From: an uncultured Paracoccaceae bacterium
GTDB lineage: Bacteria > Pseudomonadota > Alphaproteobacteria > Rhodobacterales > Rhodobacteraceae
NCBI GenBank assembly: GCA_947497985.1
Contig: CANMIX010000011.1
Location: forward strand, 62,001-126,000
Length of the DNA stretch: 64,000 nucleotides
Direction: 5' to 3'
Position numbers and translations under genes: made by a program. Numbering within the stretch: position 1 is the first letter of the stretch; each line of letters starts with the position of its first letter. Below are positions 1-8,353 of this stretch, one piece after another. Below the pieces are notes generated by a model, which saw nothing but the letters and a program-made list of their open reading frames with translations, was not told the DNA's origin and made no database searches.

Positions 1-223
1 GATCGGGATGTGTAAAAACCGCCATGCCACAACAGGTATCCATCAATGCCGACACCGCCCCCCCGTGCACCACGCGAGTCTTGGGGTCGCCGATCAGTTT
101 TTCATCGTAAGGCATTAGAATCGCAGCCTCTCCGCCGCCGCAAGAGACCATCGTCATGCCCAGCGCGCGTGAATGCGGCAACGCAATCAGGAACTCTTGT
201 GCACGTTTGAGTTCATCATTCAT
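1..223 (-). CDS. PaaI-type thioesterase, 5-prime part (runs off the left edge)
   Basis: The reverse strand reads 74 codons from an ATG at 223 to the window edge with no stop. The peptide carries a hot-dog fold signature, VVHGGAVSALMDTCCGMAV, around residues 53-71, in which the HGG-x3-L-x-D segment is typical of PaaI/YbgC-like acyl-CoA thioesterases. A GGGAG Shine-Dalgarno lies just upstream on the reverse strand. The gene is divergent from the MerR gene at 337 and next to fatty-acid degradation genes, which fits hydrolysis of acyl-CoA thioesters in the cytoplasm. The substrate cannot be told. The C-terminal half lies outside the window. Confidence 0.8.
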   Translation of the reverse strand, partial: MNDELKRAQEFLIALPHSRALGMTMVSCGGGEAAILMPYDEKLIGDPKTRVVHGGAVSALMDTCCGMAVFTHPD

Positions 224-336
224 CGGCCGCTCCCAAGTGGTACATATAGATTTGCTTATTTATGGTTCTAAAGAACTGGCTCGGTTGTTGCACTTGCAAA
301 AATACAGTCCTAGGTTACCCCCAAGGGAGAGAGCGA

Positions 337-708
337 ATGGCCAGTGACGAATTGTCATTCAAGGAGATGTGCGCAGCCTATGATGTGACGCCGCGCACAT
401 TGCGATACTATGAATACATCGAGCTTTTACAGCCGCGTCGGGAGGGACGCAGCCGGTTTTACGGTGCTAAAGAGCGCGCGCGGATGACGTTGATCTTGCG
501 GGGGCGCAAATTCGGATTTCAGTTGGAAGAGATACGCCAATGGCTGATGATCTATGAAGACCAAGGCACCCAGGCACAGCTAAAAGCCTTTCTGGAGATG
601 GCAGACCGCCAGCTTGCGGAATTGGCAAAACAACGCGAACAGATAGACATCGCGTTGGCAGAGCTAACAGAGCTGCGCCGCACAACCGTCGACCTTATCG
701 ACAAGTGA
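337..708 (+). CDS. MerR family transcriptional regulator (first of a tandem pair)
   Basis: A 123-residue protein. The start at 337 was chosen because a GGGAGA Shine-Dalgarno (325-330) precedes it and the winged-helix motif begins a few residues later; an upstream in-frame start would add 25 unlike residues. Residues 5-40 form the MerR helix-turn-helix (VTPRTLRYYEYIELLQP), residues 41-75 the wing and second helix pair (FGFQLEEIRQWL), and the rest is the long dimerisation helix. There is no C-terminal effector domain and no Cys cluster, so metal sensing is unlikely. It is paralogous to the gene at 922. Context next to acyl-CoA metabolism suggests regulation of acyl-CoA or branched-chain degradation, as for LiuR-type MerR proteins; that role is inferred. 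Confidence 0.88.
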   Translation: MASDELSFKEMCAAYDVTPRTLRYYEYIELLQPRREGRSRFYGAKERARMTLILRGRKFGFQLEEIRQWLMIYEDQGTQAQLKAFLEMADRQLAELAKQREQIDIALAELTELRRTTVDLIDK

Positions 709-791
709 CACCTTAATTTACAGGCGTCCATCTGGGCATCGGATCTTCCGGTGCCTTTTTGCGTGGTTTTCCCCTTAAAAACTTGAACCCA

Positions 792-838
792 ACGTCACAA
801 TTGAACGTGACGTGACGTATAAGTTACGTAAACGTCAA
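792..838. promoter_or_regulatory. ACGT-centred dyads, candidate MerR (LiuR-like) operator
   Basis: Two dyads lie between the two merR genes. ACGTCAC (792-798) and GTGACGT (807-813) form a perfect inverted repeat with an 8-bp spacer, and a second GTGACGT follows at 812-818. TTACGTAAACGTCAA (824-838) reads on the other strand as TTGACGTTTACGTAA, which resembles the ACGT-N2-ACGT consensus remembered for LiuR-type MerR regulators. The site would control the second merR and the acyl-CoA dehydrogenase downstream. Operator function is inferred. Confidence 0.5.
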
Positions 839-921
839 GAAATGCTTTTATCATAGTCAACATCTCCTTGGTGCCGGGTGCCTCCGGCTTACGAGGGCAA
901 GAAAACAAGGACCGCTTTCGA

Positions 922-1320
922 ATGAGTGACGAAACTTCGACCATCCGCGAAATGTGCGACGCTTTCGACGTCACCCCGCGCACTTTACGCTTCTATGAAG
1001 CCAAAGAGCTCCTTTTCCCGATCCGCGATGGTCAACGACGTCGTTTTACCAAACGTGACCGTGCCCGGCTCAAACTTATTCTGCGCGGCAAGCGCTTTGG
1101 GTTTAGTCTGGAAGAGATACGCCAGCTCTTGGACCTTTATCACGCCGACGACCAACAATTGGTCCAGCTGACCCGTACCTATGAGGTCGCCTGTGAACGT
1201 CTGGCCGATATGGAGCGTCAACGCGACGAATTGAATACCGCCATCGACGAGCTAAAAGACCAATTGCGTTGGGGCGAAAAAATGATTGCTTCAATGAAGA
1301 CGCAAGCCACCGGTACTTGA
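922..1320 (+). CDS. MerR family transcriptional regulator (second of a tandem pair)
   Basis: A 132-residue protein. The ATG at 922 follows ACAAGGA and gives an N-terminus collinear with the paralogue at 337; a longer in-frame start at 868 is not supported. The helix-turn-helix VTPRTLRFYEAKELLFP spans about residues 14-30, the FGFSLEEIRQLL helix about 55-66, and residues 70-115 form a long coiled coil. It lies 33 bp upstream of the acyl-CoA dehydrogenase gene and is probably cotranscribed with it. The ACGT dyads at 792-838 sit in its own promoter region, so autoregulation and control of the beta-oxidation genes is the simplest reading. No metal-binding cysteines are present. Confidence 0.88.
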   Translation: MSDETSTIREMCDAFDVTPRTLRFYEAKELLFPIRDGQRRRFTKRDRARLKLILRGKRFGFSLEEIRQLLDLYHADDQQLVQLTRTYEVACERLADMERQRDELNTAIDELKDQLRWGEKMIASMKTQATGT

Positions 1321-1353
1321 AGTCACTATTCCCTGTATCAACGGAGATTCACT

Positions 1354-3135
1354 ATGCCCCGTTACTCTGCCCCGACCAAAGACGTGCAATTTCTGCTGCA
1401 TGAGGTGTTGAAAGTCTCAGACAGCGACATTCCCGGATATAGCGATCTGGAACCGGAATTTACAGGCGCAGTACTGGATGAGGCGGGTAAGATCGCGTCA
1501 CAGGTGCTACAGCCTTTGAACGCAATTGGTGATCAGGAAGGCTGCCGGTTTGAAAACGGTGTAGTGACAACCCCAACCGGGTTTAAACAGGCCTTTGACG
1601 AGATGAGACTGGGCGGCTGGCCCGGTCTGGACATGCCAGAAGAGTATGGTGGGCAGAACATGCCTTCTGTTCTGGGCACCGCAGTTGGTGAATTCTTCTC
1701 GGGCGCCAATCAGGCGTTCACCATGTACCAAGGTCTGACCCATGGCGCGGCGTCTGCAATTCTGGCGCATGGTACCGAGGCACAGAAGGCCACTTATCTG
1801 CCTAAGATGGTTACCTGCGACTGGACGGGCACCATGAACCTGACAGAGCCCCATTGTGGCACCGATTTGGGACTGATGCGCACAAAAGCAGAGCCCCAAG
1901 AAGACGGATCGTTCAAAATCACTGGGCAAAAGATCTTTATCTCTGCCGGAGATCATGACCTCGCAGAAAACGTTATCCATCTGGTTCTGGCAAAAATTCC
2001 CGGAGGTCCTGATGGCATCAAAGGTGTGTCACTCTTTATCGTCCCCAAGATCCTGACCACAGAGGACGGTAACCTAGGCCCACGCAATGGTGTCTCCGTT
2101 GGCAAGATCGAAGAAAAGATGGGCATCCACGGCAATTCAACCTGCGTAATGGATTACGACGGCGCGACTGGTTATCTGTTAGGAGCAGAGCACAAAGGTA
2201 TGCGTGCCATGTTCACCATGATGAACGAAGCGCGCATCGGTGTTGCCATGCAGGGCTTGGCACAGGCAGAGGCCGCATATCAGAACGCCGTTGATTACGC
2301 CAAGGACCGTCTGCAGGGGCGTGATGTCACCGGCGTCAAGAACCCGGATGGCCCGGCTGATCCGCTGATCGTACACCCCGACATTCGCCGAAACCTGATG
2401 GATCAGAAAAGCTTTGTCGAAGGCGCGCGTGCCTTCATGCTCTGGGGGGCCTCCCTGATCGACCAGTCCCATCGCAGTGACGATGCGCAGGCCGAAGGGT
2501 TGATCTCCCTCATGACGCCGGTCCTAAAAGGGTTCCTCACCGACAAGGGCTACGATATGACCGTGCAGGCGCAACAGATCTATGGCGGTCACGGCTATAT
2601 TGAGGAATGGGGCATGTCCCAGTTCACCCGCGATGCCCGTATCACCATGATCTACGAAGGAGCCAATGGTGTTCAAGCGCTGGATCTTGTCGGACGTAAG
2701 CTGGCACAGGATGGCGGCAAACACGTTATGGCATTCTTTGAGATGGTAAAGGCCTTCTGCAAAGAAGCAGGCGAGATCTCGGATGACTTCAAGACCCAAT
2801 TTGTCGCCCCCTTAAAGGCAGCTTCCAAAGATCTGCAGGCCGCCGGCATGTACTTCATGCAGAACGGCATGAAGAACCCCAATCACGCGCTGGCAGGGTC
2901 CTATGACTTTATGCATCTCTTTGGTCAGGTCTGCTTGGGCCTCATGTGGGCCCGCATGGCGCAAGCGGCACAAAAGGCGTTGGATGCGGGCACAAGCGAC
3001 GCTGCGTTTTACGAGACCAAGCTGACCACTGCACGGTATTACATGTCCAGGCAGCTGCCAGCGACCGCACTCCACCTTGCGCGCATTCAATCTGGGGCGG
3101 ACGCGGTTATGGCTCTGGACGCAGAGGCGTTCTGA
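1354..3135 (+). CDS. acyl-CoA dehydrogenase with C-terminal extension domain
   Basis: A 593-residue flavoprotein that introduces the trans-2 double bond into acyl-CoA, passing electrons to ETF. The N-terminal helical domain, a middle beta domain with [12 protein letters not shown] (about 164-175), and a C-terminal domain ending in [19 protein letters not shown] are in canonical order. The catalytic-base glutamate is expected at Glu435 in the IYEGANGVQ motif. About 130 residues beyond the usual 400-450 form the extra C-terminal domain found in the large AcdH-like enzymes. A GGAG Shine-Dalgarno precedes the ATG at 1354. It follows the second merR gene and precedes thiolase and FadB-like genes, so it probably performs the first step of the same pathway. 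Chain-length preference cannot be read from the sequence. Confidence 0.93.
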   Translation: MPRYSAPTKDVQFLLHEVLKVSDSDIPGYSDLEPEFTGAVLDEAGKIASQVLQPLNAIGDQEGCRFENGVVTTPTGFKQAFDEMRLGGWPGLDMPEEYGGQNMPSVLGTAVGEFFSGANQAFTMYQGLTHGAASAILAHGTEAQKATYLPKMVTCDWTGTMNLTEPHCGTDLGLMRTKAEPQEDGSFKITGQKIFISAGDHDLAENVIHLVLAKIPGGPDGIKGVSLFIVPKILTTEDGNLGPRNGVSVGKIEEKMGIHGNSTCVMDYDGATGYLLGAEHKGMRAMFTMMNEARIGVAMQGLAQAEAAYQNAVDYAKDRLQGRDVTGVKNPDGPADPLIVHPDIRRNLMDQKSFVEGARAFMLWGASLIDQSHRSDDAQAEGLISLMTPVLKGFLTDKGYDMTVQAQQIYGGHGYIEEWGMSQFTRDARITMIYEGANGVQALDLVGRKLAQDGGKHVMAFFEMVKAFCKEAGEISDDFKTQFVAPLKAASKDLQAAGMYFMQNGMKNPNHALAGSYDFMHLFGQVCLGLMWARMAQAAQKALDAGTSDAAFYETKLTTARYYMSRQLPATALHLARIQSGADAVMALDAEAF

Positions 3136-3188
3136 GGTAAAGCTCGCCCCACTCGGTTCGCGTATCGAGTGGCAAGAAAAAGGACTAA

Positions 3189-3404
3189 ATGATGCCAAAA
3201 CGCTTTCGCCTCACGCGTCGGTTCCCGGTCTCCATGACCGAAGACGGATACCGCCGCCTGCGTAAGTTCGCCCAAGAATCAAGTCTCGATGAAGGAGAGG
3301 CCCTGTCGTTCTTGTTTGAGAACTTCGACAGCGTGACCAACTACGAAAATTTAACCCATCGTATGCGCATTTTTAATGCAGAGCTTGAGGACAGGAAACG
3401 CTGA
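3189..3404 (+). CDS. small conserved-looking protein, possibly ribbon-helix-helix-like
   Basis: A 71-residue basic/acidic protein preceded by AAAGGA. It begins with two Met codons, and the start at 3192 is equally possible. An N-terminal strand-like segment (RFRLTRRFPVSMTE) is followed by two predicted helices (DGYRRLRKFAQESS and DEGEALSFLFENF). The arrangement recalls a ribbon-helix-helix DNA-binding fold, but no diagnostic motif is present and this is a guess. It lies 53 bp after the acyl-CoA dehydrogenase on the same strand and is probably in the same transcript. Its stop codon overlaps the start of a 49-codon frame at 3404. Confidence 0.6.
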   Translation: MMPKRFRLTRRFPVSMTEDGYRRLRKFAQESSLDEGEALSFLFENFDSVTNYENLTHRMRIFNAELEDRKR

Positions 3405-3553
3405 TGTCCGCCGCCACATTGGATCTGGCACACACACAATGGCATCTCGCACTTGCCTCCATCAAAACTTATTGTGGCACGGCGGTTTCAAACATCGGTT
3501 CAAGACATACCTATTCAAAAGTGTCGCATAGCGAATGTTACACCTTCTTCTGA
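3404..3553 (+). CDS. possible 49-residue small ORF, TGATG-coupled
   Basis: An ATG at 3404 overlaps the TGA of the preceding gene (TGATG) and opens 49 codons ending at a TGA at 3551. The peptide has no recognisable domain, and its composition (many His, Ser, Thr) is not clearly that of a conserved protein. The only argument for translation is the overlapping stop/start, a common arrangement for translational reinitiation. The remaining sequence to the GST gene at 3607 contains a short dyad, GGTTG...CAACC, near 3564-3586, which could be a weak terminator. Confidence 0.25.
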   Translation: MSAATLDLAHTQWHLALASIKTYCGTAVSNIGSRHTYSKVSHSECYTFF

Positions 3554-3606
3554 ATTCCACGCGTGGTTGGGTCGTGCCTCAACCCCATCGCTAAACAGGA
3601 CGAATT

Positions 3607-4239
3607 ATGACCATTAAACTCTATTGCTTCGGCGAAAGCGGCAATTCCTACAAAGCCGCACTGGCCCTTGAACTTGCGGGCCTTGATTGGGAGCCGGTGT
3701 TTGTGGATTTCTTCAACGGAGAAACCCGCACCGATGCGTTTCGCGAGATCAGTGTTCAGGGCGAAGCGCCTGTGCTTGTTGACGGCGGCGTGACCCTAAG
3801 TCAATCGGGGGTAATGCAGCAATATATCACTGATAAAACTGGGAAATTCGGCGGACCGCCAGAGGAAAAATACGAAGTTCTGCGCTGGGTTTTGTGGGAT
3901 AACCACAAACTGTCCAGCCAGGCCGGGATGACACGGTTCCTGATGAACTTCCTGCCCGAAGACAAACGTCCCCAACAGGTGATCGAATTCACCCAAGGGC
4001 GTCTGAAGGCTGCGTACACCACTTTGAATATGCATCTTGAGGGGCGTGACTGGATCGTCGGTAACGGTGTTACCAACGCCGACCTCAGCTGTTGTAGCTA
4101 CCTGTACTACCCGGAGCCCTATGGCTTTGACCGGGCAGAATGGCCTCATATCGACGCGTGGCTGACCCGCCTCAGCGAACAACCCGGTTGGAAGCACCCT
4201 TACGATCTGATGCCCGGCAACCCATCTGATCGCGCCTAA
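3607..4239 (+). CDS. glutathione S-transferase family protein
   Basis: A 210-residue cytosolic GST. Residues 1-80 have the thioredoxin-like fold, with the GSH-binding SQSGVMQQY segment at about 66-74; the all-helical C-terminal domain covers about 88-205. AGGA precedes the ATG. It sits immediately upstream of the thiolase gene (24-bp gap) and is very probably in the same operon. In this context it may act on reactive or electrophilic acyl compounds, or may be a non-catalytic partner; the sequence does not say which. Length is normal for the family. Confidence 0.88.
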   Translation: MTIKLYCFGESGNSYKAALALELAGLDWEPVFVDFFNGETRTDAFREISVQGEAPVLVDGGVTLSQSGVMQQYITDKTGKFGGPPEEKYEVLRWVLWDNHKLSSQAGMTRFLMNFLPEDKRPQQVIEFTQGRLKAAYTTLNMHLEGRDWIVGNGVTNADLSCCSYLYYPEPYGFDRAEWPHIDAWLTRLSEQPGWKHPYDLMPGNPSDRA

Positions 4240-4263
4240 TCCCCGATCACGCTTGAGGAGAGC

Positions 4264-5478
4264 ATGATGACAGACGCCTATATCTATGATGCGCTGCGCA
4301 CCCCGCGTGGCAAAGGTCGCAAGGACGGATCCCTACATGAGGTTTCGGCCCTTCGCCTGTCCGCCCTGACCCTAAATGCCCTGAAGTCCCGAAATGGGTT
4401 GGACGGCCATATGGTCGAGGATGTGATCTGGGGCAATGTGACCCAAGTCATGGAACAAGGTGGCTGTCTGGCTCGGTCTGCGGTTCTGGCATCTGACCTG
4501 GACGAACGCATTCCGGGGCTCTCCATCAATCGCTTCTGCGCTTCTGGCCTGGAAGCGGTCAACCTTGCCGCCAATCAGGTAAAAGGCGGCGCAAGTCAGG
4601 CCTATATCGCGGGCGGGGTTGAGATGATGGGCCGCGTGCCCATGGGATCAGACGGCGCGGCGATTGCCGTGGACCCCAGCCTTGCGATGGAAAGCTATTT
4701 TGTACCGCAAGGGATCTCTGCCGATATCATCGCAACCGAATACGGGTTCACCCGAGAAGACGCCGATGCCCTGGCCGTTGAGTCCCAACGCCGCGCAGCC
4801 GCCGCGTGGGATGACAACCGCTTCGAAAGATCCGTCATTCCTGTCACGGACCAAAACGGACTGACCATTCTTGACCGCGACGAATACATGCGCCCCGGCA
4901 CCGATATGGACGCGCTTGGCAAACTGAACCCGGCTTTTCAGATGATGGGCGAGCAGATGCCCGGATTCGACAAGGTTGCGATGCTGAAATACCCGCACCT
5001 GGAAAAAATCCACCACATCCACCATGCAGGCAATTCATCTGGCATCGTGGATGGTGCCGCCGCCCTGTTGATTGGCAACAAGGAATTTGGCGAAGCGCAC
5101 GGGCTGAAACCCCGCGCCCGCATCAAGGCCTCCGCCAAAATCGGCACAGATCCTACCATCATGCTGACGGGACCAGTGCCGGTGACCGAAAAGATCCTGA
5201 CCGATACGGGTATGGCAATCAGCGACATTGACCTGTTCGAGGTCAACGAAGCCTTTGCCAGCGTGGTCTTGCGCTTCCAGCAGGCGTTTCAGGTGGATCC
5301 GAATGTGGTGAACGTCAACGGCGGTTCCATCGCCATGGGCCACCCATTGGGTGCGACTGGTGCGATCATCATCGGCACGCTTTTGGATGAGCTGGAACGC
5401 CAAGATAAAGAATGCGGTCTGGCCACCCTGTGCATTGCATCCGGCATGGGTGCCGCCACGATTATTGAGAGGGTCTGA
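4264..5478 (+). CDS. fadA: acetyl-CoA C-acyltransferase (3-ketoacyl-CoA thiolase)
   Basis: A 404-residue type I thiolase that cleaves 3-ketoacyl-CoA to acetyl-CoA and a shortened acyl-CoA. The active-site Cys92 lies in [12 protein letters not shown], His360 in [11 protein letters not shown] and Cys390 in [11 protein letters not shown], so the catalytic triad is complete. GAGGAGA precedes two adjacent ATGs (4264 and 4267). The stop codon overlaps the start of the cupin gene (TGATG), and the FadB-like gene follows that, giving a three-gene translationally coupled unit. Assignment to degradation rather than acetoacetyl-CoA formation rests on this neighbourhood. The symbol is by function. Confidence 0.93.
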   Translation: MMTDAYIYDALRTPRGKGRKDGSLHEVSALRLSALTLNALKSRNGLDGHMVEDVIWGNVTQVMEQGGCLARSAVLASDLDERIPGLSINRFCASGLEAVNLAANQVKGGASQAYIAGGVEMMGRVPMGSDGAAIAVDPSLAMESYFVPQGISADIIATEYGFTREDADALAVESQRRAAAAWDDNRFERSVIPVTDQNGLTILDRDEYMRPGTDMDALGKLNPAFQMMGEQMPGFDKVAMLKYPHLEKIHHIHHAGNSSGIVDGAAALLIGNKEFGEAHGLKPRARIKASAKIGTDPTIMLTGPVPVTEKILTDTGMAISDIDLFEVNEAFASVVLRFQQAFQVDPNVVNVNGGSIAMGHPLGATGAIIIGTLLDELERQDKECGLATLCIASGMGAATIIERV

Positions 5479-5963
5479 TGCCGAAACTTGATCTTTCGAA
5501 AATCGAAACACGCAGCGGCTCTGGATATCCCGGAAAATTGTCCGATCCCGTACGCGGGCGTTCGTCACAACGCGTCGGCGATGCCGGTGGCCTTACGCAG
5601 TTTGGCGCCAACATCGTCCATCTGGCCCCCGGAGCCGCGTCTTCTTTGCGACATTACCACATGAAGCAGGACGAGTTTGTCATGGTCACATCCGGCGTCT
5701 GCACGCTGATTGATGATGACGGGGAACATCAAATGCTGCCAGGTGATTGCGCGACCTTCCCGGCGGGTGATGAAAACGGCCACCATTTTTTGAACAAATC
5801 GGATGCGCCTGCCAGCTTTCTGGTGATCGGCACTCGCACCGAGACAGAGACCGCCTTTTACAGCGACGTCGACATGATGGTGACAGTCGAAAACGAGGAC
5901 TACGCATTCACCCGCAAGGATGGCAGCCCCCTGACCAAAGAACAGACAGGAGAAGACACATGA
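5478..5963 (+). CDS. cupin domain protein embedded in the beta-oxidation operon
   Basis: A 161-residue single-domain cupin. The first conserved motif, [19 protein letters not shown] (about 56-74), carries HxH and E ligands, and the second, [17 protein letters not shown] (about 90-106), carries the downstream His, so a metal site is probably intact. It overlaps the thiolase stop codon and its own stop overlaps the FadB-like start (ATGA), so the three proteins should be made in step. Cupins of this type are usually annotated only by domain. A role in acyl-CoA or by-product handling is plausible but unproven. Confidence 0.88.
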   Translation: MPKLDLSKIETRSGSGYPGKLSDPVRGRSSQRVGDAGGLTQFGANIVHLAPGAASSLRHYHMKQDEFVMVTSGVCTLIDDDGEHQMLPGDCATFPAGDENGHHFLNKSDAPASFLVIGTRTETETAFYSDVDMMVTVENEDYAFTRKDGSPLTKEQTGEDT

Positions 5964-8158
5964 GCGACTTTACCTATTCTGTTGACGACCAAGGGATTGC
6001 AGTCATCACTTGGGACGCGGTTGGCAAATCCATGAACGTTCTGACCCGTGAGGCGTTTGGACTGGTAGAAGAATTCATGGACCGCGCTTTGTCTGATGAT
6101 GCGGTCAAAGGCGTGGTGATTACCTCAGGCAAGAAGGACTTTGCCGGGGGTATGGATCTGAATGTTCTGGCGCGCATCCGCGAGGAAAGCGGCGACACCC
6201 CAGCCCAAGGCCTGTTTGACTTCACCATGGAAGGCCACCGGATCCTGCGCAAATTGGAACGCGCAGGGATGGAGCCCAAAACCAACAAAGGTGGCAAACC
6301 CGTCGCCTGTGCCATCAATGGCACCTGTGCCGGCATCGGGACCGAGATCGCGCTGGCCTGTCACCACCGGGTGATGACCACCAACCCCAAGGCCAAGATC
6401 GGCCTGCCCGAAATAATGGTCGGCCTCTTTCCCGGCGGCGGTGGCACCACGCGATATGTGCGGATGGTGGGCGCGGTCGCCTCGGCACCAGTGCTGCTCG
6501 AAGGCAAAATGCTGGAGCCGAAAAAGGCCAAAGGCGCAAACCTTGTGAACGCGCTGGCGGATGATCCGCTAGCTGCGGCCAAAGAATGGGTGCTGAACGC
6601 CAGCAACGCCGACATCGTAAAACCTTGGGATGCCAAAGGCTATAAAATGCCCGGCGGCGCACCCTATCATCCTGCAGGTTTTATGAATTTCGTGGGCGCG
6701 TCTGCCATGGTGAACGCCCAGACCCAAGGGGCGTTTCCTGCGGCCAAGGCACTGCTCTCAGCGATCTACGAAGGTGCGCTGGTGGATTTTGACACCGCCC
6801 TCAAGATAGAGGCGCGCTGGTTTACCCATGTGCTGATGAATCCCTCGTCCTCGGCCATGATCCGGTCGCTGTTTCTGAACAAACAGGCGCTGGAGAAAGG
6901 TGCGGTGCGCCCAACCGGCATTGACGATCAAACGGTCCAGAAGGTCGGCGTGTTGGGCGCTGGTATGATGGGCGCAGGCATTGCGTTGGTCTCCGCCCAA
7001 GCCGGGATCGAGGTTGTCTTGATAGACCGCGACCAAGACGCCGCAGACAAGGGCAAAGCCTATGCAAGCGCCTATGCGGACAAGGGTATCAAACGCGGCA
7101 AGACCACGGCTGAGCAGAAAGAGGCAATGCTGGCGCGGATCACCGCAACACCCGAATTGGACGCCCTAAAAACCTGTGATCTGATCGTCGAAGCGGTGTT
7201 CGAAGACCCCAAGGTCAAGGCCGAGATGACCGCCAAGGTCGAAGCGATCATTCCCGATGATTGCATCTTTGCCTCCAACACCTCGACCCTGCCAATCACC
7301 GAACTCGCCAAGGCGTCATCGCGGGCAGAGCAGTTCATCGGCATCCACTTCTTCTCTCCGGTGGAAAAGATGATGTTGGTCGAGATCATTAAGGGCAAGG
7401 CTACAGGCGACCGCGCGGTGGCCAAGGCGCTGGACTATGTGCGCCAGATCCGCAAGACACCGATTGTGGTCAATGATGCACGCTTCTTTTATGCCAACCG
7501 CTGCATTATCCCATACATCAACGAAGGCATGCGGATGATCACCGAAGGGGTCTCTCCGGTATTGATCGACAATGCTGCACGTCAACTCGGCTTCCCTGTT
7601 GGTCCAGTGCAGCTGACGGATGAGACCTCAATCGATCTTGGTGCCAAGATCGCCCGCGCAACCAAGGCTGCGATGGGCGACGCTTATCCCGAAAGCCCGG
7701 CGGATGATCTGATTTTCTGGATGGAAGAACAGGGCCGATTAGGTCGCAAGGTGGGGCAAGGCTTCTTTGACTATGATGCCAAAGGCAAGCGGGTGGAGTA
7801 TTGGAAAGGCTTGGCCGAGAAATACCCCCGTGCCGACGAACAGCCAAACCTCATCGAGGTTCAGGAACGTCTGATGTTTGCCCAAGTTCTGGAAGCGGTG
7901 CGCGCGTTGGAAGAGGGCGTATTGCTAGACATTCGCGAAGGTGATGTGGGCGCGATCTTGGGATGGGGGTTTGCCCCTTGGTCAGGTGGGCCCTTGTCCT
8001 GGCTCGACATAATCGGCACGCCGTATGCTGCTGAGCGCTGCGCAGAACTGGCCGAAACCTACGGTCCGCGCTTCACTCCCCCTGCCCTGTTGCAGGAGAT
8101 GGGTGAAAAGGGACAAAGCTTTTACAACAGGTTCGACCCCGAGCGCACAGCAGCATAA
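5960..8158 (+). CDS. fadB: FadB-like enoyl-CoA hydratase / 3-hydroxyacyl-CoA dehydrogenase
   Basis: A 732-residue bifunctional beta-oxidation enzyme. Residues 1-200 form the crotonase domain, with an oxyanion-hole region at SGKKDFAGGMDLN and NGTCAGIGTEIAL and catalytic-glutamate context GLPEIMVGLFPGGGG. The NAD-binding Rossmann motif GAGMMGAG is at 333-340, followed by the 3-hydroxyacyl-CoA dehydrogenase core (IGIHFFSPVEKMMLVEII) and its C-terminal domain. With the thiolase and acyl-CoA dehydrogenase this completes a beta-oxidation spiral. The start overlaps the cupin stop (ATGA). Length agrees with FadB/FadJ proteins. Confidence 0.94.
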   Translation: MSDFTYSVDDQGIAVITWDAVGKSMNVLTREAFGLVEEFMDRALSDDAVKGVVITSGKKDFAGGMDLNVLARIREESGDTPAQGLFDFTMEGHRILRKLERAGMEPKTNKGGKPVACAINGTCAGIGTEIALACHHRVMTTNPKAKIGLPEIMVGLFPGGGGTTRYVRMVGAVASAPVLLEGKMLEPKKAKGANLVNALADDPLAAAKEWVLNASNADIVKPWDAKGYKMPGGAPYHPAGFMNFVGASAMVNAQTQGAFPAAKALLSAIYEGALVDFDTALKIEARWFTHVLMNPSSSAMIRSLFLNKQALEKGAVRPTGIDDQTVQKVGVLGAGMMGAGIALVSAQAGIEVVLIDRDQDAADKGKAYASAYADKGIKRGKTTAEQKEAMLARITATPELDALKTCDLIVEAVFEDPKVKAEMTAKVEAIIPDDCIFASNTSTLPITELAKASSRAEQFIGIHFFSPVEKMMLVEIIKGKATGDRAVAKALDYVRQIRKTPIVVNDARFFYANRCIIPYINEGMRMITEGVSPVLIDNAARQLGFPVGPVQLTDETSIDLGAKIARATKAAMGDAYPESPADDLIFWMEEQGRLGRKVGQGFFDYDAKGKRVEYWKGLAEKYPRADEQPNLIEVQERLMFAQVLEAVRALEEGVLLDIREGDVGAILGWGFAPWSGGPLSWLDIIGTPYAAERCAELAETYGPRFTPPALLQEMGEKGQSFYNRFDPERTAA

Positions 8159-8231
8159 GCAGCACCAAGACAACACCAACGCTGCGCCTTTTTAGGCGTG
8201 GCGAGGTTCGTTGTCGGAACGCGCTGCGTAG

Positions 8232-8284
8232 AAACGCAAAGCAGCGGTTTAGCGTTGTTTGATCCCGCTAAATCCGCTGCGTTT
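8232..8284. terminator. long imperfect hairpin between convergent genes
   Basis: AAACGCA and the arm GCAGCGGTTTAGCG (8241-8254) can pair with CGCTAAATCCGCTGC (8266-8280) and the following GTTT, with one bulged base and a loop of about 11 nt. It lies between the convergent fadB-like and Hint-domain genes and would fold in both transcripts. There is no clear U-run, so it is terminator-like rather than a textbook intrinsic terminator. Confidence 0.5.
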
Positions 8285-8353
8285 AAGGTCAAAGACTGCT
8301 CGGTCTTGCCTGAGGCCAGATCCATGTCTGGCGGGAAAAATTCTATCGGCCGT

